Notes under the pieces: generated by a model | Told to the model about the DNA's origin: nothing | Databases searched by the model: none | Seen by the model: the letters and a program-made list of their open reading frames with translations, nothing else | From: Plantago elongata | Taxonomy: Eukaryota > Streptophyta > Magnoliopsida > Lamiales > Plantaginaceae | Direction: 5' to 3' | Length of the DNA: 30,572 nt | Assembly: GCA_036897095.1 (NCBI GenBank) | Contig: JAYMSP010001591.1 | Coordinates: 1 to 30,572 of the forward strand | Position numbers and translations under genes: made by a program | Shown: positions 1-9,241 of the stretch, one piece after another | Position numbering within the stretch: position 1 is the first letter of the stretch | Layout: every line of letters begins with the position of its first letter

Positions 1-68
1 TGCACTTTGCTGCCTCAGGTTTCTTGGAAAAAGGCCTGAAGATTATGTTCATGATTGCTACAAGAGGT

Positions 69-543
69 CTACATATCTGACACTGGTTCTAACATGACAC
101 TTGGGGTTCTGGATAATCGCAATAGCTCTTGTGAAGTCACATAAAATGGGAGATTTCTCTTCATTGAGTCCATAGTCTCTGAGTTGTTGTTGTATCCATA
201 ATATTTGAGTTGCACAACAACCATCAGCAATATACTCAGCCTCTGTGGTAGAAGTATCAATTTAGTTTTGCTTCTTTCTAAACCATGAGATAAGTCTAGT
301 GCCCAGAAACTGACAAGTTCCTGAGGTACTTTTCCTATCTAGCATTGATCCAGCATAGTTGTCATCTGAGTAGCCAACCAAACTCAATCCACTTTCTTTA
401 GGATACCAGAGTCCAACTTCTACAGTACCTTTAACATACCTTAATATTTTCATAGCAATGTTTGTAGTGTGATTGCATAGGATTTGTCTGAAATCTAGCA
501 CAAACACCAACTGCATATTGAATATCAGGTCATTTTGGTTCAT
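69..543 (-). pseudogene. copia RNase H remnant
   Basis: The minus strand at 543-262 encodes the start of a copia RNase H, with GYSDDNYAGS followed by DRKSTSGTCQFLG and LISW. In an intact enzyme the SD of this motif supplies a catalytic acidic residue for cutting the RNA of RNA/DNA hybrids. A frameshift near 260 moves the reading to 260-69, where the second half is recognisable by its cysteine- and LWIQQQL-like segment. The usual end of the protein (the LADIFTKPL-type region) is not reached before the window ends. It belongs to the same element as the RT just upstream. Confidence 0.85.
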
Positions 544-1260
544 ATGCTCATAGGTATCTTAGCATTCTTTTCAGAAGACTTTAGATTGAACTTGTTGAGC
601 ATATTATTTGCATACTTTGTTTGATTAATGAATATTACATCATGAGTTGCTTGACTTGCAATCCTAGGAAATAGTTCAATTCTCCCATCATGCTCATCTT
701 AAATATTCTTTTCATGTGATTTGCAAAGTCATCACAAAGTTGCTTGTCTTTAGATCAAAATATAATGTCATCAACATATACTTGAACTAAAAGTATTTTC
801 ACATCATGATTTAAAGTAAATAAAGTTTTATCAACTTCACCTTTCTTAAAACCACTTTCCAGGAAGTATTTGGCCAAAGTGTCATACCATGCCCTTGGAG
901 CATGTTTCAGTCCATATCGAGCTTTTTGTAACTTGTAGACCATTCTACTTTCTGAGGAAACATCAAAGCCTGGTGGTTTATCAACATAGACTTCCTCTGC
1001 AAGTTCAACATTCAGAAATGTACTCTTGACATCCATTTGGTAAACTTTAAAGTCATTATGAGCTGCAATGGCCAGAAAAAGTCTTATTGCATGCAATCTT
1101 GCAACTGGTGCATATGACTCATCCAAGTCTAAGCCTTTAGTCTGGGTAAATCCCTTGGCAACATACCTAGCCTTGTTTCTAGTTATTTCACCAGACTCAT
1201 TCCTTTTGTTTCTGAAAACCCACTTAGTTCCAATTACATATATTCCTTCTACAAATGGAA
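544..1260 (-). pseudogene. copia reverse transcriptase remnant
   Basis: Read from 1260 down, the frame shows [45 protein letters not shown], a [11 protein letters not shown] segment and the catalytic YVDDIIF at about 760. This is a nearly complete copia RT order. It would copy element RNA into DNA inside the virus-like particle. A nonsense codon comes immediately after YVDDIIF, where the family normally has Gly. After it, 740-560 continues with a recognisable MKRIFKMSMMGELNYFLGLQ-type stretch and further stops. The catalytic Asp pair is intact, but the protein cannot be made whole. Confidence 0.88.
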
Positions 1261-1611
1261 CTAGTTTCCCCGACCTTGAAAACTCTCAAATTGATCCAAC
1301 TCTTCTTGCATTGTAGAGATCCAGTCTTGATCCTTTAATGCATCTTCAATAGTTTTAGGTTCAATGTTTGAGATAAAACATCCAAAGTGATAATCAACAT
1401 TTTCAGCGATTGCACTCCTAGTTCTAACACCTTGATTAATAGGACCAATCACATCTTTTGCAGGATGATCTCTAATCCATTTCATTATAGGTTTTGAACT
1501 AGTAGTGTCATTAGCTACGTGATTTGAATGTGAATCACTATGATTATGACTTGACACTTCTTCAGTATCAGTGATATTTTGCACACTAGAAGTGCGGTAA
1601 ATATAAGACAC
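1261..1611 (-). pseudogene. copia linker between integrase and RT
   Basis: The 116-codon minus-strand frame contains a WIRDHPAKDVIGPINQGVRTRS segment, then CFISNIEPKTIEDALKDQDWISTMQEEL. This is the conserved region before the RT core of many copia polyproteins (the RDHP...I.G motif and the pattern in which a residue pair marks W...AM.EEL). The frame breaks at 1261 after a DQFESFQ segment, and the RT continues in another frame, so one small indel separates them. On the far side (1612-1873) the sequence is low-complexity and reads as the degraded spacer between integrase and this linker. Confidence 0.8.
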
Positions 1612-1873
1612 TTATTCAACATAAGAGATTTCTGGAACACGACTTTCAGAGGGGTTTCCAGAATGGCCTCCACGATGAAGATTCTCAGTTTCCATTTCAG
1701 GAATTCTCATAGGAAATTCTTCATCATGTCTAAGAGTCATCTAGTTGTTACTAGGCACATCATGCTTTTCATTGTCAGATTCATCCTCAATAGTAATGAC
1801 GAATTTTTTTCTTTTTGAGGGTTCTTCTTCAGATTCCTTGATCATAAGTTCCTTGAACCTGTCTGAGAGTTCT

Positions 1874-2705
1874 TCATCTAAAGGGTACTTTATTGCTACC
1901 TTCATAGTATACTACATGAATTGATTCTTCCATTTTCTTTGTTCTCTTGTTGTATACTCTGTAGGCTTTGCTATTCATAGAATAACAAAGAAATACACCT
2001 TCATCTGCCTTTGGTTGAAATGTTATCAAATATTCTTTTCCATTGTTTAGAACAAAACATCTACAACCAAACACTTATAGATGTTTGATATTAGGGGGTC
2101 TACAAACCAAAAGCTCATAAGGAGTTTTGTCATGGTGTTTGTTTATCAACCCAATAAATTTCACTTATTTCAGTGTCAGGTAGCATTGTCCTTGCAGCCT
2201 CTTCAAGGGTCCTATTCTTCCTTTGAGCAACACCATTTTGTTGTGGTGTTCTTACAGAAGATAGTTGATGTTGTATACGTTTGCAGGTACAAAACTCTTT
2301 TATATACTAATTGACAAATTCAGTACCATGATATGTTTTGATTGCAGATACCTTGTCATTTTTCATGACTTTAAGCTTATTCAGCAAGTTTGGTATCTCC
2401 ACCCTAGCATCAGATTTTTGTTTCAGAAAGACAACCCAGGTAAACGTAGAGAAGTCATCTAGAACAACCAGACCATACTTCATTCCTGCATAACTAGTTA
2501 CAGATGATTCAATAAGATCCATGTGTAATAGTTGCAGTGGTCTAACACAAGAATGCCTGGTTTTGGACTTGAAAGAAGTTTTGGATTGTTTCCATAATTG
2601 ACAAGCAAAGCAAACACCATCCTTTCTGAAAGTTGTTTTATGTAATCCAACCACTAATTCTTTCTTGGCAAGTTTGTTCAGAGTTTTGAAATTCAAGTGA
2701 CTCAT
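1874..2705 (-). pseudogene. copia integrase remnant with two catalytic residues lost
   Basis: The frame at 2705-2307 begins with a GAG-pre-integrase segment (MSHLNFKTLNKL, then CFACQLWKQ), followed by the integrase core with LLHMDLIES and YGLVVLDDFSTFTWVVFL. The first catalytic Asp (in HMDL) is present. The second, normally in a SDHGTEF-type motif, is Tyr here (TYHGTEF). Further on, at about 2250-2170 in another frame, RTPQQNGVAQRKNRTL has Gln where the family has the catalytic Glu. The C-terminal part lies at 2074-1874 (MFGCRCFVLN, GVFLCYSMNSKAYRVYN). At least two frameshifts separate the pieces. The enzyme would insert element cDNA, but this copy cannot. Confidence 0.88.
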
Positions 2706-2759
2706 TTCTCTTGTGCCATAACCAATGTTCTTCAGTGTGACCTGATTGACTCACCATGA

Positions 2760-3118
2760 GATATACTTCAGTTGTGGCAGATGTCCAACCAGTGACATAT
2801 AGACTTATTTTCACCGAGCAACCAAGACTGTCTACTTTGACTCATTACCAATCAATTTGTAGAATTTCAATTTGATTTCACTTAATATCCCCTATCTGCA
2901 AACTCGCTCATGCTAAGAATATTATATTTCAAACCTTTAACATGCAATACGTTAGAGATTCTAAGGAATTCCAATTTGACGTTACCAAATCCTATGGAAG
3001 GATTTTTAATTCTCCTCTAACAAACCTGATGTTTGGTCTAATATTGCATACTCTATAATCGACCAAGTTTGCTTTTGTCTCCTGTCATGTGTTTCTTGCA
3101 TTAACTATCAAATAGCGT
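2760..3118 (-). pseudogene. copia aspartic protease remnant
   Basis: On the minus strand at about 3118-3060 there is an FDS-stop-CKKHMTGDKSKL segment, which matches the retroviral-type Asp protease active site of copia elements (normally D-S-G) with Gly changed to a stop. About 60 codons on, after a frame change, comes GFGNVKLEFLRISNVLHVKGLKYNILSMSEFADRG at about 3000-2890. This is the typical segment between protease and GAG-pre-integrase. It was too broken to appear as one long open frame. Bases 3119-3200 show nothing further that I recognise before the next LTR. Confidence 0.7.
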
Positions 3119-3200
3119 TCTGCACAAAACAAGAAACAAGATTTAGGTCCGTGCCTCAGAAAAATATCCATCTAGACTAAACGTTCTTCCTGTGGGAATC

Positions 3201-3755
3201 TGTTGGTCCAGATAACGGCAAATGAAAGGACTATTGGGGGGGAATAGTATTTTCAAACTTTTTTCGATAACACCATCAAGGCGTAGTGTACATGAAGTAC
3301 TTGATTTGGGAAATTAAGGAATAGCTCCAAGGTTATCTTGATTACATAAAGTACTTGGCTCGAGGATTTAGGGAACAACTTAGAGGTAACATTTGGTTGA
3401 GAACCATTTATTTGTAGGGATCTTAGAATCGGATTACTGTAAGGAGAACTCAATTATTTGTTCTAGTGAATTCCAGGTCTGAGAAAGGTCGAAGTAGATT
3501 AGTAGAAGGATTACACCACCTCCAGATGCCACTATACTTGTGTTATTTACTTATTCGTATTTATCCTTTTAAGCATTACACACAAAAACATTATTATTGC
3601 AAAGCACAAACTCATTTCTCTATCGCAAAGTCTTCCGCTCTATGAATTTAAGTATCAGAAACCCTCTAGTTTCGGAGAAATAGTGTTTATCGATAAAAGT
3701 TTGAAAACACTATTCACCCCCATAGTCTTTTCCTTTGTCGCTATCTAGACCAACA
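3201..3755 (+). repeat. 5' LTR of a plus-strand copia element, with long terminal inverted repeats
   Basis: The 555-bp block starts TGTTGGTCCAGATAACGG and ends CTAGACCAACA, so it has TG...CA termini. A PBS follows two bases later, which fixes its orientation as a 5' LTR on the plus strand. Unusually, the first 75 or so bases match the reverse complement of the last 75 or so with about a dozen mismatches, far more than the usual 2-6 bp of LTR terminal inversion. No matching 3' LTR is visible in the window. The left flank is the broken minus-strand copia element, and I found no clear target duplication. Confidence 0.75.
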
Positions 3756-3757
3756 AG

Positions 3758-3769
3758 TGTTATCAGAGC
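3758..3769 (+). other. Primer binding site (initiator Met tRNA type)
   Basis: TGTTATCAGAGC lies two bases after the LTR end. It differs at one position from TGGTATCAGAGC, the usual plant copia PBS complementary to the 3' end of initiator methionine tRNA. Its position immediately 3' of the LTR supports the orientation of the element. Confidence 0.8.
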
Positions 3770-3868
3770 GGGAGGTTCGCAAGCCTTCTGCACTGAACCT
3801 TGATCCCCCAGATAGGTAAAGGTTTTTGTCGCTTTTTGATGAGTTTTTATTTATGTAAGTGTGCAGGT

Positions 3869-4162
3869 ATGTCTCTGAGTGATGTTCCGGTTTTGAAGCC
3901 CAAGAATTACGAAAAATGGAAAAACAACATGATGCTGCATCTTGAAACTATCGGTGATGAGATGATCTATGTCATCACGGAAGGACCAATCAAAATCAGA
4001 TAGCTCAAGCAAGTAATTGGAGTGTCTGATGGTCGAAGAACCACTAACAAGGATGCTGAAGGTAGTGACACCTCTACTAGTGATAGTGGTCGTGTTTCTA
4101 CAGGTCAAGTTGAGTATGAAGACAAACCTCATGAGCTCTGGACATCGAAAGATGCCAAGTGA
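3869..4162 (+). pseudogene. copia gag N-terminal fragment
   Basis: ATG at 3869 opens MSLSDVPVLKPKNYEKWKNN, about 110 bases after the PBS. That is the expected place and form for the start of a copia gag (a P.L...NY..WK pattern). An in-frame TAG at 4001 follows 44 codons. The frame then continues past it through an Asp/Ser/Gly-rich stretch to TGA at 4160. Gag would form the capsid particle. Everything downstream is lost because a different copia element's LTR begins at about 4176. This element is therefore reduced to LTR, PBS and gag start, either by replacement or recombination. Confidence 0.7.
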
Positions 4163-4175
4163 CACAGGTTCGATG

Positions 4176-4302
4176 GACTTTTATATTTCGTTGTGTTTTA
4201 CTCTTGGTTTGTCTTCTGTTTTAGAGACACTATTACTTTCAGTGTTGTATCAACATCGATACTAACAGTTTAATTCAAAGTCCCGATCTTGATATTCCAA
4301 CA
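4176..4302 (+). repeat. Truncated 5' LTR remnant
   Basis: About 127 bp beginning GACTTTTATATTTCGTTG and ending GATATTCCAACA are highly similar to 10817-10954, including the end CATATTCCAACA. Only the last sixth or so of the LTR is left. The expected PBS does not follow: the next recognisable item is the gag start, about 30 bases on. Both the LTR left part and the leader have therefore been deleted. Confidence 0.8.
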
Positions 4303-4317
4303 TTTGGCTTGTGTGTA

Positions 4318-5210
4318 TCCTAGTGCATATGGTATGCCGGTCTTAGATGGCACGAACTATGTGTACTGGAAAACCAGGATAAGAAATCATATCAAATTGA
4401 TTGATATAAGTACTTTGGAGTCTGTTCTGAATGGTTATCATGCTCCATTACTATCTTCAATCAATGAAAGTATAGTGTTGAAACCTAATAGTAAGAGGAA
4501 AATGGACTGAATTTACTGCAAATGATAAAGCACTAAATGCAATTTTCAGTTATGTAGATTCTCACATGTTCATACTAATCCAAGAATGCACTACTGCTAA
4601 GGATGCATGGGAAATCCTTCAGACCTGTTGTGAAGGAGACAAAAGTGTTGAAGAGAGCAAGTTGAAAGCATGTTGAATCAATATGAAGGGATGATTATGA
4701 ATGAAGATGAAACTATTACTGACTATGTTCAGAGAATTATGTTGATTACCAAAGAATGCCAAGTTCTGGGCAAAACTATCTTGAAAGAACAAATTGTTGG
4801 GAAAATCATTAGATCTTTGTCTTCGAAGTTCAAAACCAACCAATACTTGCTCAAGAACCATGAACACTTGGCCTCTTCTAACCTCGACAATATGATAGAT
4901 AATCTCAAAGATTATGATATCAATCTTGAAGAACAAAAGAGGAATAAGAACCAAGCTATATTTCAATCTACACTGGGATAAAGGAGAAAAGCTAAAGATG
5001 AATTAAGTTATGGTTATGATTTGTCGGTTGAATTGTTTCAGAAGGAGCTGAATGAACTTGTGAAAAAATTCAACAAGAGCAAACCTTTTATATCATCTGA
5101 GAAATTTGGATCCACATCCAATTTTTTCAAAAGATTATTCACTATCTCTTGAAGAAATACAATGCTCTAAGTGCAAAGGTTTTGGACGCTATCATCATGA
5201 GTGTATACCT
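4318..5210 (+). pseudogene. copia gag with degraded zinc knuckle
   Basis: The gag begins near 4318-4334 (MPVLDGTNYVYWKTRIRNH), which matches the UBN2/DUF4219 start of plant copia gags. After a stop at 4508 it continues as KALNAIFSYVD, CTTAKDAWEIL and, in the open frame from 4670, NEDETITDYVQRIMLITKEC and KIIRSLSSKF. These are hallmark gag helices of the UBN2 family. At 5163-5204 a CCHC knuckle pattern is visible (C-x2-C, then four residues, then Arg where His is expected, then C), so zinc binding would be impaired. Several stops and shifts break the gene. Gag forms the particle that packages element RNA. Confidence 0.85.
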
Positions 5211-5419
5211 TAAGGAAAACTGGAAATTTCTATTGTGTACGCTTGAATGATGAGTAACACAATTCACAATAGCAATACAACAGATCCTGAGAGCACTGAA
5301 TTATATATGTTCACTCTCTTAAAAACAGATAAGCAATGTTGGATCAACAGTTGCAAGCAACAACAATATAAATCATATTGTCCTTCTCGACTATGATGAC
5401 ACTGATTGTGTTGATGGGA

Positions 5420-5990
5420 TCAATGGTTGTGAAACCACTAATTTTTTAACAGGTGCTTGAGTGGATCCATAGTTTAAAATGAAACTTATTCATTTGAAGG
5501 AGAATTGTCATCTGAACAGATAGTTGACCAACTGAAACAGATGTATGAAGAGTTAGCTGAGAAATACAATCTATTGAAAAACTCTGCCAAAGTTTTGGAA
5601 TAAGAGAATGAACAATTGAACCAGAATGTTCTCCTTGAAGTTGAAAAACAGGAACTGACTTCTCATGTTTAAATTCAACAAGGTAATACATATACCTCTA
5701 TGAAAGGTAACCCCATTATATCTAATTTAAGTATTTCAACTCCGTACAAAACAGCTGAATCAGAAAATCACAAAAAGGTTTTCACATGTCAATTTTACCA
5801 TGGATTAGGTCATAAAAAGTCTTTCTTCTTTAGATTTAAAAGGTCTCAAGCAGAAAAGGTTAAACCTAACTGTAATTTGGTCATTCCTGCTTTGGTGGTT
5901 GTTAATAATGAATCAACTTTTGCTTCAACATCTCTAGAGATTGATTGTGAGCTCAAATCAAACTTTATGTGCAGTACTATCTGCTACTAA
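5420..5990 (+). pseudogene. gag C-terminal region: coiled coil and second knuckle remnant
   Basis: From about 5490 the frame reads FEGELSSEQIVDQLKQMYEEL, then AEKYNLLKN and ENEQLNQNVLLEVEKQEL. This is a charged, heptad-like stretch that looks like a coiled coil, as found in some plant copia gags. After stops, 5700-5990 contains CQFYHGLGHKKSFFFRFKR, which resembles a C-x2-C-x4-H-x4-C knuckle with its second and last Cys replaced. Assignment to a named copia lineage from these traits is tentative. Confidence 0.6.
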
Positions 5991-6309
5991 CTTTCAAGAT
6001 GCAGGATTATGGTACTTTGATAGTGGTTTCTCCAGACACATAACAAATTCAAAGGACTATCTAAAAGGGATTGTTCCTCAAGCCACTGGACTAGTCACCT
6101 ATGGAAGTGGTAATAAGGGAAAAGTCATAGGACAAGGGGTTCTTGATTTTGAAGGAATACCCCGTCTGAAAAATATTCTTCTAATAGATGGATTAACAAC
6201 TAATCGTATTAGCATAAGCCACATTTTTTATGACAACCTTCGGGTTCTTTTTGACAAAACCTCTTACATTCTATTCCATGATAATTTGGAATGTGATGTA
6301 TGGTACTAG
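5985..6309 (+). pseudogene. copia aspartic protease
   Basis: The frame contains LWYFDSGFSRHITNSKDYL. Its DSG is the catalytic triad of copia proteases, and the Cys common two residues on is Phe here. GSGNKGKVIGQGVLDFEGIP and the LKNILLIDGLTTNRISISH segment follow, the usual protease-to-integrase bridge. The enzyme would cleave the gag-pol polyprotein. Its catalytic Asp, Ser and Gly are present, which makes this one of the better kept domains. The frame shifts at about 6300 into the integrase N-terminal region, and upstream it overlaps the gag tail in another frame. Confidence 0.82.
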
Positions 6310-7910
6310 ATCCAGATAACTGTTATGTCATGAATCCAAGACTGAAGTGTAACTCTATATGCCTAAATGAATCTGACTTGTGGCATAACAAATTGGGTCA
6401 TGTGAATTATAGGAATCTTGAGAGGCTTGTCAAACAGGTGTTGTTCTTGGCCTTCCCAAACTCACAATCCCTGGTAAACTTGTGTGTGGTGACTGCTTGA
6501 AAGGAAAATATGTTCATACTTCACACTCTCAAGCTACTGAATCTCAAACAAGGGGTACACAATCTTGTTTTGAACTACTACATATGAATTTGATTGGTCC
6601 TATTCTAGGAAGCACGGGGACGGATACAGGGACGGGGACGGCGACGATACGTCGGGACGTCAAAATCCATAAAAGTAGGGGATGGGGAAGTTTTCGGGGA
6701 TGTTTAACTTTTTATATATTTGGTACATATCAATAAATTATCATTATATACTAATATTAATTACATTAATTTATCATTATGTAAGTAATCTATGTAAATT
6801 TAGGAACCTGTGTAAACAATTTTGGACAGTAGTTACTACGTGTACTATCGATGAAATGTAGTAATAAACTAAATACTTTGTCCTTGTTCAATACCCATCT
6901 TCAACCTTTCTCTTCTACTTCTACGGTTCTTCTTTCTGAAACCATCTTCTGCCTGATCTTCTAACATAATTATCATTTAATTGTTCTCTCTAGCTAACAA
7001 ACCAATACATCTTCTTTATGAACCCATCTTTTTGTCTCAATATATTTTTTTTTTAATTTGGGATTTTTTTTGCTCGAGAATTAAGGCGAATTAGATAGGG
7101 AGAACGTCCCATTACTTGAATCCGGCTCCGGGGCATCCCCGAGCGGGGACTTGGGGCTGGAGCACGTCCCCGGGCTTCATAGGTCCTATTGAAGTAGCTT
7201 GTTTAGGAGGAAACCGTTACATCTTTGTTATAATTGATGATTTTTCCCGTTTTACTTGGTTCTCTTTCCTTAAGGAAAAGTCTAAAACTTATGACATATT
7301 TATGACTCTTTATACTAGGTTCAAGAATGTTCATAACTCCTTTGTGAAGAGAACCCGTGTGGATCATGGAAGGGAGTTTGAAAATCAATTTTTTTACTAA
7401 CTTCTATGAAAACAAAGGAATTGTTCAAGAGTTCTCTGCTCCAAAAACTCTGAACAAAATGGAGTGGTTGAACGAAGAAATGGAAATCTCCACGAAATGG
7501 GGCTTGTAATGCTTAGTTCCATGAAACTGTACAACATATTGTGGGCTGAAGCACTCAACACTGATTGCCACAATGGCAATCGTGTCTACCTAAGACCCTG
7601 CACAAGAGTTACTCCCTATGAGCTTTTGAATGGGAAGAAACCTAACCTCAAATATATGCATGTATTTAGTTGTGTGTGCTATACTTTGAATGATAGGGAT
7701 TATCATGGGAAGTTTGATGACAGAAGCGAGAAGGGGATCTTTGTTGGCTACTCCTTGAACAATCGTGTCTATAGGGTGTGCAATCCAAGACTCCATACCA
7801 TACAAGAATATGCAAATGTCAAGTTTGATGACTCTGCATGCATCTCTCAGGAAATAAATACTGCAGGTGTTGAAGGGTGCAGGAGAACAAATAGACTCAA
7901 GGATCACTGA
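6300..7910 (+). pseudogene. copia integrase split by a DNA transposon
   Basis: The GAG-pre-integrase domain is at 6380-6490 (LWHNKLGHVNYRNLERL), then CGDCLKGKY. The core begins LLHMNLIGPI, in which the first catalytic Asp has become Asn. A transposon interrupts the core at 6605-7181. On its far side the core resumes in register with EVACLGGNRYIFVIIDDFSRFTWF, the second Asp is intact in VDHGREFE, and after a small frameshift near 7400 the Glu is intact in NGVVERRNGNL. The C-terminal part (YELLNGKKPNLKYMHVFSC, KGIFVGYSLNNRVYRVCN) runs to about 7830. Removing the transposon and one duplication copy would restore the local frame, so insertion happened after integration of the element. Confidence 0.88.
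6596..7190 (+). mobile_element. MULE-like non-autonomous DNA transposon with 9-bp target duplication
   Basis: GGTCCTATT is present at 6596-6604 and again at 7182-7190, exactly where the integrase frame is broken and resumes. The 577-bp insert (6605-7181) has ends that match in inverted form: left CTAGGAAGCACGGGGACGG, right (reverse complement) TATGAAGCCCGGGGACGTG. Both ends are rich in GGGGACG motifs, while the middle is AT-rich. There is no transposase. A 9-bp duplication suggests the Mutator superfamily. hAT elements make 8 bp, so a hAT origin with a chance extra base cannot be excluded. Confidence 0.8.
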
Positions 7911-8781
7911 AGAACCACGAGCTATTGAAGTAATTGTTGATGCAACAGTCCACAATGAATAAGACTTCAGCTCCTAAGATGAATCTGAGAATCATGAAAC
8001 ACCTACTGAAACTAATGAGCAGGTAATTGGTTTAGGTCTAGATAATTCTAGACGTGATCCACCAGCTAGAGTGCAAAAAGATCACCCTTCCAACCATATC
8101 ATTAGCATTCCCAATGAAAGCAGACAATTGAGAGTCAAACCCAGAATTGACTACAAAGGAATGATGAAATTTCACATGTGCATAGAACATGAAGGTAATT
8201 AGGTTGTCTCTACTTGTTTTGTTTCCATACATGAACCTAAGAATGTTAAAGATGCTCTAGAAGATGAATGTTGGATGGAAGCCATGTAAGAAGAACTACA
8301 CAAGTTTAGAATTAATGATGTTTGGACTCTTGTTCCCAGGCCTAATGACTTAAATGTCATAAGAACTAAGTGGATTTTCAAAAAACAAGAGTGATGAAAA
8401 TGGTGTAGTTACTAGAAACAAGGCTTAGTTAGTAGCTCAAGGATTCTCACAAATTGAAGTTGCTGATTTTGATGAAACATTTGCTCATGTAGCTAGATTG
8501 GAATCTATTAGGTTACTTCTTGTTATTGCATGTTATCTCGAAATAACTCTTTTCAACAAATGGATGTTAAAGGAGCTTTCTTAAATTGTTTGATAGATAA
8601 AGATGTCTTTGTTAAACAACCAAAAGGTTTCGAAGATAATCATTTTCCTAATCATGTCTATAATTTGAAAAAGGCCTTGTATGGATTATTGCAAGCTCCT
8701 AGAGCTTGGTATGATAGGCTAACTAAGTTTTTGCTTGATCTTGGTTTTACTATAGGAGAAGCTAATAATACTCTGATATGA
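7911..8781 (+). pseudogene. copia reverse transcriptase, N-terminal two thirds only
   Basis: The linker at 8050-8200 (RDPPARVQKDHPSNHIIS) leads into VKDALEDECWMEAM, WTLVPRPNDLNVIRTKWIF and, in a shifted frame, VTRNKA-stop-LVAQGFSQ and [10 protein letters not shown]. From 8560 the frame [34 protein letters not shown] and APRAWYDRL is well kept, ending [11 protein letters not shown] at 8778. The YVDD catalytic loop and the thumb that should follow are absent. The next bases are already RNase H, so several hundred bases have been deleted. The RT would be inactive even without the stops. Confidence 0.87.
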
Positions 8782-9241
8782 TTAGATTCAGTGACTCAGA
8801 TTGGGCTGGAGATGCAGATGACATAAAATCCACTAGTGGTGGATATTTTTATCTGGGCAGAAACCTGGTATCATGGTATAGTAGAAACCAAAATTGTGTT
8901 TCCTTATATACTATCGAATCTGAATATGTGGCTGCTGGTACTTGTGTTACTCAACTTATTTGGTTAAAAACATGCTCTGTGACTATGGTCTTAAGAATAA
9001 CACTCTACTCATGTTTTGTGAAAACCTTAGTGCCATAAACATATCTAAGAATAATGTGCAACACGCTCGCACAAGGCATATAGACATAAGACATCATTTT
9101 CTTAGGGATTTAGTAAATCTGCAAGTTGTTGATATCCAGCACATAGAAACCAATAATCAACTGGCATATATATTTACCAAACCTTTATATCTTGAGAGGT
9201 TTTCTATCTTAAGAAGATCTCTTGGTGTGTGCTCTATGTGA
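8778..9241 (+). pseudogene. copia RNase H and polyprotein end
   Basis: From 8778 the frame reads IRFSDSDWAGDADDIKSTSG, then FYLGRNLVSWYSRNQ and TIESEYVAAGTC, with the SDSDWAG and ESEY motifs of copia RNase H. A frameshift near 8955 moves to 8942-9241, with FCENLSAINISKN, ARTRHIDIRHHFLRDL, NNQLAYIFTKPLYLERF and LGVCSM-stop. This reaches the natural end of the polyprotein. In the usual LADIFTKPL motif, Asp is Tyr here. It joins directly to the truncated RT at 8778, which marks the deletion point. Confidence 0.87.

Larger units (their letters stand above)
1..3120 (-). mobile_element. Decayed Ty1/copia retrotransposon, internal part, reverse orientation
   Basis: Read on the minus strand, the domains run protease (about 3118-2760), GAG-pre-integrase and integrase core (2705-2075), integrase/RT linker (1611-1261), reverse transcriptase (1260-544) and RNase H (543-69). 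Integrase lying before RT is the Ty1/copia order. Gag, PBS and the 5' LTR are missing on the right, where the LTR of another copia element begins at 3201. Any 3' LTR would lie left of base 1. Stops and frameshifts interrupt every domain, so the copy is dead. The lineage may be Sirevirus-like, but that is only an impression from the residues. Confidence 0.9.

Noticed and set aside
3851..4165. 104-codon minus-strand frame
   Set aside because: It is antisense to the gag fragment at 3869, which has the right position after the PBS and a recognisable start.
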